Source of the DNA: Duganella alba
GTDB lineage: Bacteria; Pseudomonadota; Gammaproteobacteria; Burkholderiales; Burkholderiaceae_D
Assembly: GCF_009674495.1 (NCBI RefSeq)
Contig: NZ_WKJN01000002.1
Location: 248,001-312,000 of the forward strand
Direction: 5' to 3'
DNA: 64,000 nucleotides
The notes beneath the pieces are model-generated. The model made no database searches, was not told the origin of the DNA, and worked only from the letters and a program-made list of their open reading frames with translations. Positions 18,519-28,091 of the stretch are shown here, piece by piece (within the stretch, counting starts at the first letter, position 1; each line of letters starts with the position of its first letter). A program made the position numbers and the translations under genes.

Positions 18519-18968
18519 TTATTGTTTGCCGGTGCTGCCGAAACCGCCGACACCACGCTCGCTCGATTCGAATTCTTCCACCACGTTAAAGCCGACCTGC
18601 AGCACCGGCACGATGATCAGCTGCGCCAGGCGTTCCATCGGGTTCAGCGTGAAGGCGCTGTGGCCGCGGTTCCAGGTCGAAATCATCAACTGGCCCTGAT
18701 AGTCGGAGTCGATCAAGCCTACCAGATTCCCCAGTACGATGCCGTTTTTGTGGCCCATGCCGCTGCGCGGCAGGATCATGGCGGCGTAGCCAGGATCGGC
18801 GACGTGGATCGCCAGGCCGGTCGGGATCAGCACGGTCTGGCCGGCCTCGATCACCATCGGCGCGTCGATGCAGGCACGCAGGTCCAGGCCGGCCGAACCA
18901 GGCGTGGCGTAGGCCGGCAGCTGGTCTTTCATGCGCGGGTCAAGGATTTTAACGTCTACAGTTTTCAT
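18519..18968 (-). CDS. dut: dUTP diphosphatase
   Basis: A 149-residue homotrimeric enzyme that hydrolyses dUTP to dUMP and pyrophosphate, supplying dTMP synthesis and keeping uracil out of DNA. All five motifs are visible: [10 protein letters not shown] (motif 1), [14 protein letters not shown] (2), [15 protein letters not shown] (3), [10 protein letters not shown] (4) and the C-terminal arm [11 protein letters not shown] (5). The ATG follows directly after the coaBC stop codon, so translation is coupled. The coaBC-dut pairing is conserved in many proteobacteria. Confidence 0.97.
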   Translation of the reverse strand: MKTVDVKILDPRMKDQLPAYATPGSAGLDLRACIDAPMVIEAGQTVLIPTGLAIHVADPGYAAMILPRSGMGHKNGIVLGNLVGLIDSDYQGQLMISTWNRGHSAFTLNPMERLAQLIIVPVLQVGFNVVEEFESSERGVGGFGSTGKQ

Positions 18969-20195
18969 TTATTTAGCAAACAAGGAATGTTGGGAGATCC
19001 GCTTGGAGATCTCGGAAATCAGTTGGCGCGCCAAGGTCAGCTTGTCGGCGCGCGGCAAAATCGTGTGGCCGTTCTCGTCGAACAGGATGATGGTGTTGTC
19101 GTCCTGGCCGAAGGTGTGGTGGCCGATATTCCCTACTAGCAGGGGGATACCTTTTTTCTCGCGCTTGTCGGCGCCGAACTGCACCAGGTTTTCCGATTCG
19201 GCGGCAAAGCCGACGCAGTATGGATGGCCGGCCAGGTTGGTCAGCGCGGCGACCGAGGCCAGGATGTCCGGGTTCTGCTCGAACTTCAGGTCGGGCGCGG
19301 CGCCGTCCGGATTTTTCTTCAGTTTCTGCTCGCTGGCGTTGGCGATGCGCCAGTCGGCCACCGCCGCCACCGCGATGAAGATGTTCTGGTGGTCGACGTT
19401 GGCCATCACCGCGTCGTACATCTGCTGCGCGCTCTGCACGTTGATGCGCTGGACGCCGAACGGCGTCGCCAGCGCCACCGGGCCGGAGACCAGCACCACT
19501 TCGGCGCCGGCTTCGCGCGCGGCGCGCGCCACGGCGTAGCCCATCTTGCCCGAGGACAGATTGGTGATGCCGCGCACCGGGTCGATCGGTTCGAAGGTTG
19601 GCCCGGCGGTGATCAGGATGCGCTTGCCGGCCAGGACTTTCGGCTGGAACGCGGCGATCACTTCTTCCAGCAACTGTTCCGGCTCCAGCATGCGGCCGAA
19701 GCCAACTTCGCCGCAGGCCTGGTCGCCGGCCGCGGGACCGAAGATGGCGATGCCGTCGTCGCGCAGCGTCTGCACGTTGCGCTGGGTGGCCGGGTTCTGC
19801 CACATCTCGACGTTCATGGCCGGCGCGATCAGCAGCGGCACATGGCGCGGACGGGCCACGCACATGGTCGACAGCAGGTCGTCGCAGGCGCCGTGCGCCA
19901 GCTTGCGGATGAAGTCCGTCGAGCAGGGGGCGATGATGATGGCGTCGGCGTCGCGGGTGACGTCGATGTGGGCCATGTTGTTGTTGACGCGGGCGTCCCA
20001 CTGGTCGGTGTACACCGGGCGGCCGGACAGCGCCTGCATGGTGACGGCCGTGATGAAGTGGGTGGCCGCTTCGGTCATCACCACCTGCACCGTGGCGCCG
20101 GCCTTGGTGAAGGCGCGGCACAGTTCCGCCGCCTTGTAGCAGGCCACGCCGCCGGACAGGCCGAGGACGATTTTTTTACCAGTCAGTTCCATCAT
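18969..20195 (-). CDS. coaBC: Bifunctional phosphopantothenoylcysteine decarboxylase/phosphopantothenate--cysteine ligase
   Basis: A 408-residue bifunctional enzyme of coenzyme A synthesis. The N-terminal CoaC flavoprotein domain (about 1-190) has GLSGGVACYKAAELCR, the FMN/substrate segment PAMNVEMWQNP and the flap cysteine region. The C-terminal CoaB domain (about 195-400) has ITAGPTFEPIDPVRGITN and LSSGKMGYAVA. The first of two consecutive ATG codons is used because GGAG lies 7 bases before it. It lies between lspA (17 bases upstream) and dut. Confidence 0.97.
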   Translation of the reverse strand: MMELTGKKIVLGLSGGVACYKAAELCRAFTKAGATVQVVMTEAATHFITAVTMQALSGRPVYTDQWDARVNNNMAHIDVTRDADAIIIAPCSTDFIRKLAHGACDDLLSTMCVARPRHVPLLIAPAMNVEMWQNPATQRNVQTLRDDGIAIFGPAAGDQACGEVGFGRMLEPEQLLEEVIAAFQPKVLAGKRILITAGPTFEPIDPVRGITNLSSGKMGYAVARAAREAGAEVVLVSGPVALATPFGVQRINVQSAQQMYDAVMANVDHQNIFIAVAAVADWRIANASEQKLKKNPDGAAPDLKFEQNPDILASVAALTNLAGHPYCVGFAAESENLVQFGADKREKKGIPLLVGNIGHHTFGQDDNTIILFDENGHTILPRADKLTLARQLISEISKRISQHSLFAK

Positions 20196-20212
20196 GATGC
20201 AGCTCCGCTAGA

Positions 20213-20716
20213 TTACTTGTTCACCCGGCGCAGTTCGTCCAGGATGAACAGGCCGGCGCCGATGCAGATGGCCGAATCGGCCACGTTAAACGCCGGGAAG
20301 TGGCCCAGGCCGGCCCAGTGGAAGTCGAGGAAGTCGACCACGTGGCCGTACAGCAGGCGGTCGACCACGTTGCCGACCGCGCCGCCCAGGATCAGGGCCA
20401 GCGCCCACGAGAACATGCGTTGGCCGCTGTGTTTTTTCAACAGGTAGACGATGAAGATGGCGGCGCAGATGCCGATGGCGGTGAAGAAGTAGCGCTGCCA
20501 GCCGCCGCTATTGCTCAGGAAGCTGAAGGCGGCGCCCTTGTTATACGCCAGCACCAGGTTAAAGAACGAGGTGATGACCTTTTCTTCGCCCAGCTGGAAG
20601 GTCTTGGTGATGGTGATCTTGGTCAGCTGGTCGATCAGGATGACGAGTGCGGCGATGCACAGCCAAGGGGTGAGGCTTGCCGAAGATTTGGTCGGGAAGA
20701 TTTTTTTGGTGGCCAT
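20213..20716 (-). CDS. lspA: Lipoprotein signal peptidase
   Basis: A 167-residue inner-membrane aspartyl protease that cleaves the signal peptide of prolipoproteins after lipid attachment to the Cys. Four membrane helices are visible, and the two catalytic aspartates lie in [19 protein letters not shown] and [13 protein letters not shown]. The order ileS-lspA-coaBC is widely conserved. The window itself encodes at least one client lipoprotein, the M48-like protein at 17401-18498. Confidence 0.97.
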   Translation of the reverse strand: MATKKIFPTKSSASLTPWLCIAALVILIDQLTKITITKTFQLGEEKVITSFFNLVLAYNKGAAFSFLSNSGGWQRYFFTAIGICAAIFIVYLLKKHSGQRMFSWALALILGGAVGNVVDRLLYGHVVDFLDFHWAGLGHFPAFNVADSAICIGAGLFILDELRRVNK

Positions 20717-20782
20717 AAGATGTCGGATGTGGGTCGTAGTGGCGTCGCCGCCGCGTTCTTCTGGAGCGCGGCGGCCGTCATA

Positions 20783-23650
20783 TTAAGCGAACTTGCGTTT
20801 TTCGCCCGCACCAAACAGGTTGCTGTAGCAGCGGCCGCACAGGGTAGGGTGGTCCGCGTGGGCGCCGACGTCGGCGCGGTAGTGCCAGCAGCGCTCGCAC
20901 TTTTCGGCGCTCGACGCGGCCACATTGACCGCTTCTTCCGCTTCCGCCGCCACCTGGGTCACCGTCGCCAGGGAGGTGATGAAGATGAACTTGAGGTCAT
21001 CTTCCAGGCTGGCCAGCAGCTGGTACTTGTCGCCGGCGGCCTTGATGCTCAGCTCCGCCTGCAGCGACGAACCGATCGCGCCCGAGGTGCGCAGGTCTTC
21101 CAGCTGCTTGGTGACGTCGGTGCGCACCGCGCGCAGCGCCGCGTACTTGGCCAGCAGCGCCTCGCCGTCGGCCAGTTCCGGCAGCTGCCACCAGGTCTGG
21201 GTGAAGATGGTTTCGTCGCTGGCCTTGAAGGCTTCCTCGCCGGCGAAGATGGCCCATGCCTCTTCCGCCGTGAACGACAGCGCCGGCGCCATCACGCGCA
21301 GCAGGCTTTGCGTGATGTGCCACAGCGCGGTCTGCGCCGAGCGGCGCGCATGCGAGGTCACGCCGGTGGTGTACAGGCGGTCCTTCAGGATGTCCAGGTA
21401 GAAGCCGCCCAGGTCTTCCGAGCAGTAGTTCTGCAGCTTGGAGTACACCGGCTGGAATTCGTACTGTTCGTAGTGCGCTTCGATTTCCTTCTGCAGCGCG
21501 GCCATGTTGGCGATCGCGTAGCGGTCGATTTCCAGCAGCTCGGCGACCGGCACGGCGTCCTGTGCGTGGTTGAAGTCGGAGATGTTGGCCAGCAGGAAGC
21601 GCAGCGTGTTGCGGATGCGGCGATAGGCTTCCGTCACGCGCTTGAGGATCTCGTCCGAGATCGACAGCTCGCCGGTGTAGTCGGTCGAGGCGATCCACAG
21701 GCGCAGGATGTCGGCGCCCAGGGTGTCGGAGATTTTCTGCGGCGCCAGCGTGTTGCCCAGCGATTTGGACATCTTCTTGCCTTCGCCGTCGACGGTGAAG
21801 CCGTGCGTCAGCAGCGCCTTGTATGGCGGCGCGCCGTTCAGCATCGAGGACGTCAGCAGCGACGAGTGGAACCAGCCGCGGTGCTGGTCCGAACCTTCCA
21901 GATACAGGTCGGCCGGGAAGGCCAGCTGCTGCTTGTGCGAGCCGCGCAGCACGGTCTGGTGGGTGGTGCCGGAGTCGAACCAGACGTCCAGCGTGTCCTT
22001 GTTCTTGACGTAGTCGGACGCTTCGTCGCCGATCAGGTCTTTCAGGTCCAGCGCCAGCCAGGCGTCGATGCCGCTCTTCTCGATCAACTGGGCGACCTGC
22101 TCCAGCAGTTCCGGCGTGCGCGGATGCAGCGCGCCGGTCTCCTTGTGGACCACGAAGGCCATCGGCACGCCCCACTGGCGCTGACGCGACAGGGTCCAGT
22201 CAGGACGGTTGGCGATCATGCCGTGCAGGCGCGCCTGGCCCCAGTCCGGGAAGAACTTGGTCTCGGCGATGCCTTTCAGCGCGGTCTCGCGCAGGCTGGC
22301 GCCGCCGTCTTTCGGCTTGATGTCCATGCCGGCGAACCACTGCGAAGTGGCGCGGTAGATGATCGGGGTTTTGTGGCGCCAGCAGTGCATGTAGCTGTGG
22401 TCGAACATCTTGACTTCGAACAGCGCGCCGGCTTCGCGCAGCGCGTTGCAGATCGGCTTAGACGCTTCCCAGATGGTCATGCCGCCGAACAGCGGCAGGG
22501 TCGAGACGTATTTGCCGTCGCCCATCACCGGCGTCAGGATATGGTCGTCCTGCATGCCGTGGGCCTTGCAGGAGATGAAGTCGTCCAGGCCATAGGCTGG
22601 CGCCGAGTGCACCACGCCGGTGCCGCTCTCGGTGGTCACGTAGTCGGCCAGGTACATCGGCGACAGGCGGTTGTAGAAGGTGTCGGCGGCGTGCAGCGGA
22701 TGCAGGAAGCTGATGCCCGACAGGTCTTCGCCCTTGCAGGTGGCGATGGTCACGCCTTCCAGCTTGAAGCGCGCCAGCGACGATTCCACCAGGTCCTGCG
22801 CCAGGATCAGCAGCAGTGGCTGGCCGTCACGCTCGGTCTGCACCAGCGCGTAGGTCACTTCCGGATTGACGTTGAGCGCCTGGTTGGCCGGGATGGTCCA
22901 CGGGGTGGTGGTCCAGATGACGATGTAGCCTTCGTGCGTCGGCAGTTGCGTCAGGTCGAAGGCGCTGGCCAGCTTGTCGAATTCGGCGAACTTGAAGCCG
23001 ACGTCGATGGCCGGATCGCGCTTGTCCTGGTATTCCACTTCCGCCTCGGCCAGCGCCGACTGGCAGTCGAAGCACCAGTTGACCGGTTTCAGGCCGCGGT
23101 AGACGTAGCCTTTTTCCAGCATGGTGCCGAGCGCGCGCAGTTCGTCGGCCTCGTTCGAGTAGTTCATGGTCAGGTAAGGGTTCTGCCATTCGCCCAGCAC
23201 GCCCAGGCGGATGAAGTCCTTGCGCTGGCGGTCGACCTGCTCCAGCGCGTAGGCGCGGGCCTTGGTCAGCACTTCAGCGGTCGGCAGGTTTTTGCCGTAC
23301 AGTTTTTCGATCTGGATCTCGATCGGCATGCCGTGGCAATCCCAGCCCGGCACGTAAGGCGCGTCGAAACCGGCCAGCGAGCGCGATTTGATCACCATGT
23401 CCTTGAGGATCTTGTTGACCGCGTGGCCCAGGTGAATGTCGCCGTTGGCGTATGGCGGACCGTCGTGCAGGATGAATTTCGGACGGCCGGCGGCGGCCTT
23501 GCGCACGCGTTCGTAGATCTTTTTGGTCTGCCATTGCTGGACCCAGTTCGGCTCGCGCTTGGCCAGGTCGCCGCGCATCGGGAACGGGGTTTCGGTCATG
23601 TTGACCGGGTATTTGCTTTCAGGCTTTTTTGCGGATTTGTTATCGGACAT
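20783..23650 (-). CDS. ileS: Isoleucyl-tRNA synthetase
   Basis: A 955-residue class I synthetase that charges tRNA-Ile. The HIGH motif is HLGH at 73-76 ([18 protein letters not shown]) and the KMSKS loop appears in [16 protein letters not shown]. The CP1 editing domain with [17 protein letters not shown] is present, and the C-terminus holds the zinc module [12 protein letters not shown]...CGRCYSNL, which marks the bacterial type normally sensitive to mupirocin. Upstream is ribF (63 bases), downstream lspA (66 bases). Confidence 0.98.
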   Translation of the reverse strand: MSDNKSAKKPESKYPVNMTETPFPMRGDLAKREPNWVQQWQTKKIYERVRKAAAGRPKFILHDGPPYANGDIHLGHAVNKILKDMVIKSRSLAGFDAPYVPGWDCHGMPIEIQIEKLYGKNLPTAEVLTKARAYALEQVDRQRKDFIRLGVLGEWQNPYLTMNYSNEADELRALGTMLEKGYVYRGLKPVNWCFDCQSALAEAEVEYQDKRDPAIDVGFKFAEFDKLASAFDLTQLPTHEGYIVIWTTTPWTIPANQALNVNPEVTYALVQTERDGQPLLLILAQDLVESSLARFKLEGVTIATCKGEDLSGISFLHPLHAADTFYNRLSPMYLADYVTTESGTGVVHSAPAYGLDDFISCKAHGMQDDHILTPVMGDGKYVSTLPLFGGMTIWEASKPICNALREAGALFEVKMFDHSYMHCWRHKTPIIYRATSQWFAGMDIKPKDGGASLRETALKGIAETKFFPDWGQARLHGMIANRPDWTLSRQRQWGVPMAFVVHKETGALHPRTPELLEQVAQLIEKSGIDAWLALDLKDLIGDEASDYVKNKDTLDVWFDSGTTHQTVLRGSHKQQLAFPADLYLEGSDQHRGWFHSSLLTSSMLNGAPPYKALLTHGFTVDGEGKKMSKSLGNTLAPQKISDTLGADILRLWIASTDYTGELSISDEILKRVTEAYRRIRNTLRFLLANISDFNHAQDAVPVAELLEIDRYAIANMAALQKEIEAHYEQYEFQPVYSKLQNYCSEDLGGFYLDILKDRLYTTGVTSHARRSAQTALWHITQSLLRVMAPALSFTAEEAWAIFAGEEAFKASDETIFTQTWWQLPELADGEALLAKYAALRAVRTDVTKQLEDLRTSGAIGSSLQAELSIKAAGDKYQLLASLEDDLKFIFITSLATVTQVAAEAEEAVNVAASSAEKCERCWHYRADVGAHADHPTLCGRCYSNLFGAGEKRKFA

Positions 23651-23713
23651 AGTGGTCTTCAGTGATTTATTCGGGAATACGGGGTAGCCGGCGCGCGTAG
23701 CTAAATCGCGCGG

Positions 23714-24670
23714 TCAAATTCGGTCGGTGGCACGCTTGGCGAAGAAGGCGCGGGCGATGTCGGCGTCGCGGTGGATGGCGGCCGTCAGCGTCGGCAGATC
23801 GACGTATTTTTCCTCGTCGCGGATCTTCTCAAGGAATTCCACGCGCACCTGCTTGCCGTAGCAGCCCTGGTCGAATTCGAACACGTGCACTTCCAGCAGC
23901 ACGCGGCCGCTGTCGTCGACGGTCGGGCGCACGCCCAGGCTGGCGACGGCCGGCAGCGGCTGCTCTGCCAGGCCGTGCACCTGCACGATGAAGATGCCCG
24001 ACAGGGCGGGGCGGTGCGGCACGCGCAGGTTCAGCGTCGGGAAGCCCAGCGTGCGGCCCAGCTTCTGGCCATGGATCACGTGGCCGGAGATGGCGTAGGG
24101 ATGGCCGAGCAACGCCTCGGCGTGCGGGAAATCGCCCTCGTTGAGCGCGGCGCGCACGGCGGAGGAAGAGATGCGGGTGCTGCCGTTCATCACGGTCGGC
24201 AGGGTCTCGACGTGGAAGCCGTACTGCTTGCCCGCTTCCAGCAGCATCTGCACGTTGCCGGCGCGGCGGGCGCCGTAGCAGAAGTCGTCGCCGACCATCA
24301 GCCATTTGACGTGCAGGCCTTCGACCAGCACTTTCTCGGTGAATTCCTGCGGCGTCAGCGCCGCGAACGGCGCCGAGAAATGTTCGACGATGACGCGGTC
24401 GATGCCGTTGTCGGACAGCGATTGCAGCTTGTCGCGCAGGTTGGCGATGCGCGCCGGGGCGCGCGACAGGTCGCCGGCCTTGTGGGCGAAGAATTCGCGC
24501 GGATGCGGCTCGAAGGTCATCACGGCCGCTTCCAGTCCCAGACCGGTGGCGGCGGCGCGCACGCGGGCCAGCAAGGCCTGGTGGCCGAGGTGGACGCCGT
24601 CGAAGTTGCCGATCGTGAGCGCGCAGGGCGCGCGCGCCGCTGCATTGGGAAGACCTCGAAATACCTTCAT
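23714..24670 (-). CDS. ribF: Bifunctional riboflavin kinase/FAD synthetase
   Basis: A 318-residue bifunctional enzyme making FMN from riboflavin and then FAD. The N-terminal adenylyltransferase has TIGNFDGVHLGHQALL (nucleotide-binding HxGH-like) and LMVGDDFCYGARRAGN plus STRISSSAVR. The C-terminal riboflavin kinase domain has GHVIHGQKLGRTLGFPTLNL and VASLGVRPTVDDSGRVLLEVHVF in two pieces. It starts the ribF-ileS-lspA-coaBC-dut run. No FMN riboswitch is seen upstream. Confidence 0.97.
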   Translation of the reverse strand: MKVFRGLPNAAARAPCALTIGNFDGVHLGHQALLARVRAAATGLGLEAAVMTFEPHPREFFAHKAGDLSRAPARIANLRDKLQSLSDNGIDRVIVEHFSAPFAALTPQEFTEKVLVEGLHVKWLMVGDDFCYGARRAGNVQMLLEAGKQYGFHVETLPTVMNGSTRISSSAVRAALNEGDFPHAEALLGHPYAISGHVIHGQKLGRTLGFPTLNLRVPHRPALSGIFIVQVHGLAEQPLPAVASLGVRPTVDDSGRVLLEVHVFEFDQGCYGKQVRVEFLEKIRDEEKYVDLPTLTAAIHRDADIARAFFAKRATDRI

Positions 24671-24742
24671 GGGAATCTGGTAAAAAAACTGTCGCGAATC
24701 AGGGATTATACGGGGAATCCCTCAAAGCGAAAAAAAACCCAG

Positions 24743-24834
24743 TTCCGGGGTCAGGTCCCCCATTTCTACACGGCCTCTGCCGTACGCCTGCGTACGGCAG
24801 AGGCCGTGTAGAAATGGGGGACCTGACCCCGGAA
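24743..24834. repeat. Perfect 44-bp inverted repeat with 4-base loop
   Basis: Two 44-base arms are exact reverse complements (24743-24786 and 24791-24834) around the loop CCTG, so 88 of 92 bases pair. The outer part holds GGGGTCAGGTCCCCC, a variant of the GGGGTCTGACCCC palindrome found elsewhere in the window. The inner part (ATTTCTACACGGCCTCTGC and on) is unrelated to it. It lies between the terminator of the TPR gene and the start of ribF. No open reading frame is in it. Confidence 0.95.
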
Positions 24835-24873
24835 TAAAAAAAGCGCTGTCCGGCCGGGCCGGAACAGCGCTTT
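24835..24873 (-). terminator. Terminator of the tonB-exbBD-TPR operon
   Basis: On the minus strand a hairpin AAAGCGCTGTTCCGG / CCGGACAGCGCTTT with a one-base bulge begins 18 bases after the TPR stop and is followed by a run of seven T residues. Confidence 0.85.
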
Positions 24874-24891
24874 GCGCATCAACCGCCCGAA

Positions 24892-26115
24892 TTACATCGG
24901 GTGATTAATGTTCAGGGTCCAGTAGCGCGCCAGGTCGGCGGTGCCATCGGTGCCTTTGACGGTTTTCAGCGTGTTCAGCGCGGCAGGTTTCTTGCCGGCG
25001 ATGTTTTGCGCGATGCCGTAGTGCAGCTTGATGGCTTCCGGATTGCGGCCGGTGCTCAGTTTTACCGCCTGATCCATCAGCGGCAGGCCCTTGTCGGCCT
25101 TGCCGGCGGACACCAGGCCGTAGCCCAGATTGGCCAGCGCGTCGGCATCCTTGGCCTTGACGGCTTCGGCTTCGTTGGCGGCGGCTTTGGCGTCGAACTC
25201 GGTCTGGGTCTTGGCGGCCAGATCTTTCAGACGCTGGTGACGCGCGGCGTCGGAACCGGTGCCCAGGATGCCTTTTTTGTAGCCCTGATCGATGATCTTG
25301 ATGGCTTCAGCAGGGTTGCCGGCTTGCAGCGACAGCTGGGCCATTTCCATGTATTCCGACGGCTTGGTCAGCAGGCCGTTGACCAGGCGCAGACGCAGCA
25401 CGTCCAGCGACAGCGTCGACGAGAAGCCCGGCTTGCCCGACACGCGGTTCAGCAGGTCGGCCCAGTACGAGGTTTTCGGATACGAACCAGCCAGCTTTTC
25501 CAGGGTCTGCACGTAGCCGGCCTTGTCGTTCTGCTTCAGCTGGATGTTGGCCAGCATGCCGAGCTGGTTCTCGCTCAGGTTTTTCGACGCTTGCAGTTCC
25601 TTGGCCGCCTCGGCGTATTTGCCGGAGGTGTACAGGATCTGCACGATGTATTCGTGGGCCGAGGTGTTGCTCGGATTGTCTTTCAGCACGCGCTGGAACC
25701 AGGTCACGGCTTTTGGATAGTCCTTGGCGCGGTAGTAAATGCCGGCCAGGGCTTCGGAGAATTTGGCGGATTCGGCAGGCGACAGCTTGCCGGAGTTGAT
25801 CACGAACTCAAAGGCGCGGGCGGCGGCGTCGTTGTCGCCGGCGGCGACGGCCACCGAGGCGCGGGTGCGCTCGATCAGATAGCTTTCGTTGGCGGATTTG
25901 CCGCCGACAGCGTCAGTTTCTTTCAGTTTGGCAAGCGCTTCCTTGTTCTTGCCGGCCGCGGCCAGTTTCTGTGCTTCCTGCAATGGTTTGCCGATTTCGG
26001 CGCGCACCGTTTCAGCGGCGTAGGCGACCGACGAGAAACCTGCGATGGGGGCTGCTGCGGTGAAACCAATAGCGGCCATTACCAGGCCGAGATGAGCGAG
26101 ACGAAACTTGGTCAT
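24892..26115 (-). CDS. Tetratricopeptide-repeat protein of the TonB-ExbBD operon
   Basis: A 407-residue exported protein. A signal peptide (about 1-33, ending VAYAAE) is followed by helical tetratricopeptide-like repeats; recognisable units include YYRAKDYPKAVTWFQRVLKDNP and YTSGKYAEAAKELQA (about 130-185). It is probably periplasmic and may act as a scaffold for the TonB motor or receptor; that is inferred only from its place as last gene of the operon, 71 bases after the second exbD. The ATG at 26115 gives the cleanest signal peptide; an ATG at 26133 is an alternative. It precedes a strong terminator. Confidence 0.85.
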   Translation of the reverse strand: MTKFRLAHLGLVMAAIGFTAAAPIAGFSSVAYAAETVRAEIGKPLQEAQKLAAAGKNKEALAKLKETDAVGGKSANESYLIERTRASVAVAAGDNDAAARAFEFVINSGKLSPAESAKFSEALAGIYYRAKDYPKAVTWFQRVLKDNPSNTSAHEYIVQILYTSGKYAEAAKELQASKNLSENQLGMLANIQLKQNDKAGYVQTLEKLAGSYPKTSYWADLLNRVSGKPGFSSTLSLDVLRLRLVNGLLTKPSEYMEMAQLSLQAGNPAEAIKIIDQGYKKGILGTGSDAARHQRLKDLAAKTQTEFDAKAAANEAEAVKAKDADALANLGYGLVSAGKADKGLPLMDQAVKLSTGRNPEAIKLHYGIAQNIAGKKPAALNTLKTVKGTDGTADLARYWTLNINHPM

Positions 26116-26186
26116 GGGTGAGTTTTCTTTCATCAAAAAACGAAAATAGGCAGGAATGTCCTGCCTATTATTGTACATGGGACGTA

Positions 26187-26615
26187 TTACTGGAACTGTT
26201 CGTTACCGACCAGACCAATCTTGGTCACGCCCAGACGCTGGGCCGAAGCCATCACGCCTGCCACGACTTTGTACGACACCAGCTTGTTCGGACGCAGATG
26301 CACTTCCGGCTGATCAGCTTGCGCTGCGACATCGGTCAGTTTCGATTCCAGGGTGGTGCGGTCAGGAACGACCACGTTATCCCACAGAATCGTACCGTCG
26401 AAGTCGACGTCAATCGTGATGACCACTGGTTCCTTGGTTGGCGGCGGCGGGGTGCCGACCGGCATGTTCAGGTTGACCGAGTGGTTGGCTTTAGGAATCG
26501 TAATGATCATCATGATAATCAGCACCAGCATCACGTCGATGAGGGGCGTCATATTCATTTCCATCATTGGTTCCGGATCCGCGCCTGCGGATGGGGAGCC
26601 GACATTCATACTCAT
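26187..26615 (-). CDS. exbD: ExbD-type biopolymer transport protein (second copy)
   Basis: A 142-residue ExbD/TolR protein with a short cytoplasmic N-terminus, one membrane helix (about 24-43) carrying the essential proton-path aspartate, Asp27 in MTPLIDVMLVL, and a periplasmic domain with PEVHLRPNKLVSYKVVAGVM. It couples the proton motive force to TonB with ExbB. It differs in sequence from the first copy upstream, so the pair is an old duplication like the exbD1-exbD2 pair of Xanthomonas. A good AAGGA Shine-Dalgarno precedes the ATG. Confidence 0.94.
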   Translation of the reverse strand: MSMNVGSPSAGADPEPMMEMNMTPLIDVMLVLIIMMIITIPKANHSVNLNMPVGTPPPPTKEPVVITIDVDFDGTILWDNVVVPDRTTLESKLTDVAAQADQPEVHLRPNKLVSYKVVAGVMASAQRLGVTKIGLVGNEQFQ

Positions 26616-26675
26616 GATGTTTCCTTTTTAGAAGGGCAGGCCTGAAGCTCCAGGCCTGCGATGCACTGTCGGGTA

Positions 26676-27104
26676 TTAACCCTTATCAGGCGGTTCGGTG
26701 ATGAAGCCGACCTTCTGAATACCAGCACGCTGGGTAGTGAAAATAACCTTGCCGATGGCTTCGTACTTGGTTTCTTGGTCGCCACGTACATGAACTTCCG
26801 GCTGAGGCAATTTCACAGCTTCCACCTTCAGATTGTCGAACAACTCATTGGCGTCGCGCATTTTGCGCTGGTTCCAATAGATGTCGCCATCTTTGCTAAC
26901 GACGATGTTGACGTCTTCCGGCTTGGTCTGGATAACCTGGTTGGTTTCCTCTGGCAGCTTGATCTTGATCAGCTTCAGAACAACCGGGCTCGTGATCAGG
27001 AAGATAATCAGCAGCACCAACATGATGTCCACGAGGGGCGTCGTGTTGATTTCTGACATGACTTGATCTTCGTCTCCGCTATCGGAGCCTACGGACATGG
27101 ACAT
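26676..27104 (-). CDS. exbD: ExbD-type biopolymer transport protein (first copy)
   Basis: A 142-residue ExbD/TolR protein. The single membrane helix (about 23-43) contains Asp26 in TTPLVDIMLVLLIIF, the residue that carries protons, followed by a periplasmic domain (DVNIVVSKDGDIYWNQRKM, PEVHVRGDQETKYEAIGKV). The N-terminus is unusually acidic (MSMSVGSDSGDEDQ). It lies 6 bases after exbB and 60 bases before the second exbD, so a mixed ExbD ring component is possible. Confidence 0.94.
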   Translation of the reverse strand: MSMSVGSDSGDEDQVMSEINTTPLVDIMLVLLIIFLITSPVVLKLIKIKLPEETNQVIQTKPEDVNIVVSKDGDIYWNQRKMRDANELFDNLKVEAVKLPQPEVHVRGDQETKYEAIGKVIFTTQRAGIQKVGFITEPPDKG

Positions 27105-27110
27105 GGTTAA

Positions 27111-28007
27111 TTACCCAACTTTTTTGTTGCCGGTAGCGGTCGACATGGCGCCCGAGATCAGCACCGAGTGGACGTCAGCCGAGAAGGCGCGCACGTCTTC
27201 CATTGCCGACTTGTTACGACGCACCAGCCAGTTGTAACCCAGAACGGCTGGAACCGCCACGAACAGACCGAAGGCGGTCATGATCAGCGCTTCACCCACT
27301 GGACCTGCAACCTTGTCGATCGAGGCGTTACCCGACATGCCGATGGCGATCAGTGCATTGTAAATACCCCACACGGTACCGAACAGACCGATGAACGGTG
27401 CGGTCGAACCCACGGTTGCCAGGAACGACAGGCCGTCTTGCAGACGCGACTGGACTTTGTCCACAGCGCGCTGGATCGACATGGTCACCCAGGTCGACAG
27501 GTCGATTTGTTCCAGCAGGGCGCCGTCGTGGTGCTGGGTAGCCTTGGTGCCGGTTTCAGCGATGAAGCGGAATGGCGAACCGTCGGTCAGCGAAGCCGAA
27601 CCTGCAGCGATCGACGAAGCTTTCCAGAACTTGGCCGAAGTTTCTTTCGACTGTTTGAAGATCTTGGTCTGGTCGATCAGTTTGGTGATGATGATGTACC
27701 ACGAACCCATCGACATCAGCGACAGAATGATCAGGGTGCCGCGCGACACGAAGCCGGCTTCCCACACAGCAGCGAAGCCGTATGGATTTTCCACTTCTTC
27801 TTTACCGCCTTTGGCTGCTGGCGCTTCTGCTGCTGGTGCTGCTGCCGCATCCGCTGCTGGAGCTGCTGCCGGCGCTGCTGCATCTGCTGCTGGGGCCGAA
27901 GCGGCGGCCGAGGCTTGCTCTTGAGCCGAGCTAACCAGGGCGGTGGCTGCGGTCACCGAGAACAGCACAGCGGCCAGTACAGCGGACAAACGGGTATTCT
28001 TAAACAT
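27111..28007 (-). CDS. exbB: ExbB-type proton channel with Ala-rich N-terminal extension
   Basis: A 298-residue MotA/TolQ/ExbB family subunit of the TonB motor. It begins with a signal-peptide-like helix (about 1-28) and an Ala/Pro-rich periplasmic stretch (about 30-66), then the three usual membrane helices (about 88-110, 195-222 and 236-260). The conserved core LSFLATVGSTAPFIGLFGTV and EALIMTAFGLFVAVPAV are present. Enteric ExbB is about 244 residues, so the N-terminal extension is a difference; similar long forms exist in other proteobacteria. The strong GGAGG before the ATG suggests high synthesis, as expected for the pentameric subunit. Confidence 0.94.
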   Translation of the reverse strand: MFKNTRLSAVLAAVLFSVTAATALVSSAQEQASAAASAPAADAAAPAAAPAADAAAAPAAEAPAAKGGKEEVENPYGFAAVWEAGFVSRGTLIILSLMSMGSWYIIITKLIDQTKIFKQSKETSAKFWKASSIAAGSASLTDGSPFRFIAETGTKATQHHDGALLEQIDLSTWVTMSIQRAVDKVQSRLQDGLSFLATVGSTAPFIGLFGTVWGIYNALIAIGMSGNASIDKVAGPVGEALIMTAFGLFVAVPAVLGYNWLVRRNKSAMEDVRAFSADVHSVLISGAMSTATGNKKVG

Positions 28008-28091
28008 GCTTCCTCCAAATTGATAAAATAATCAGATCGCTGGCGTAATGACAACGAAAACTACGTGTGAGACGGTGTTCTGTCTCGGTTT

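Noticed and set aside
20300..23665. A very long open frame on the plus strand opposite ileS and lspA
   Set aside because: It lies antisense to a synthetase with all motifs intact; long antisense frames are expected from the third-position GC bias here, and its translation is compositionally skewed with no domain.
24743..24834. The long inverted repeat as a CRISPR unit or insertion sequence end
   Set aside because: It is a single symmetrical palindrome without spacers, target duplication or a transposase gene.
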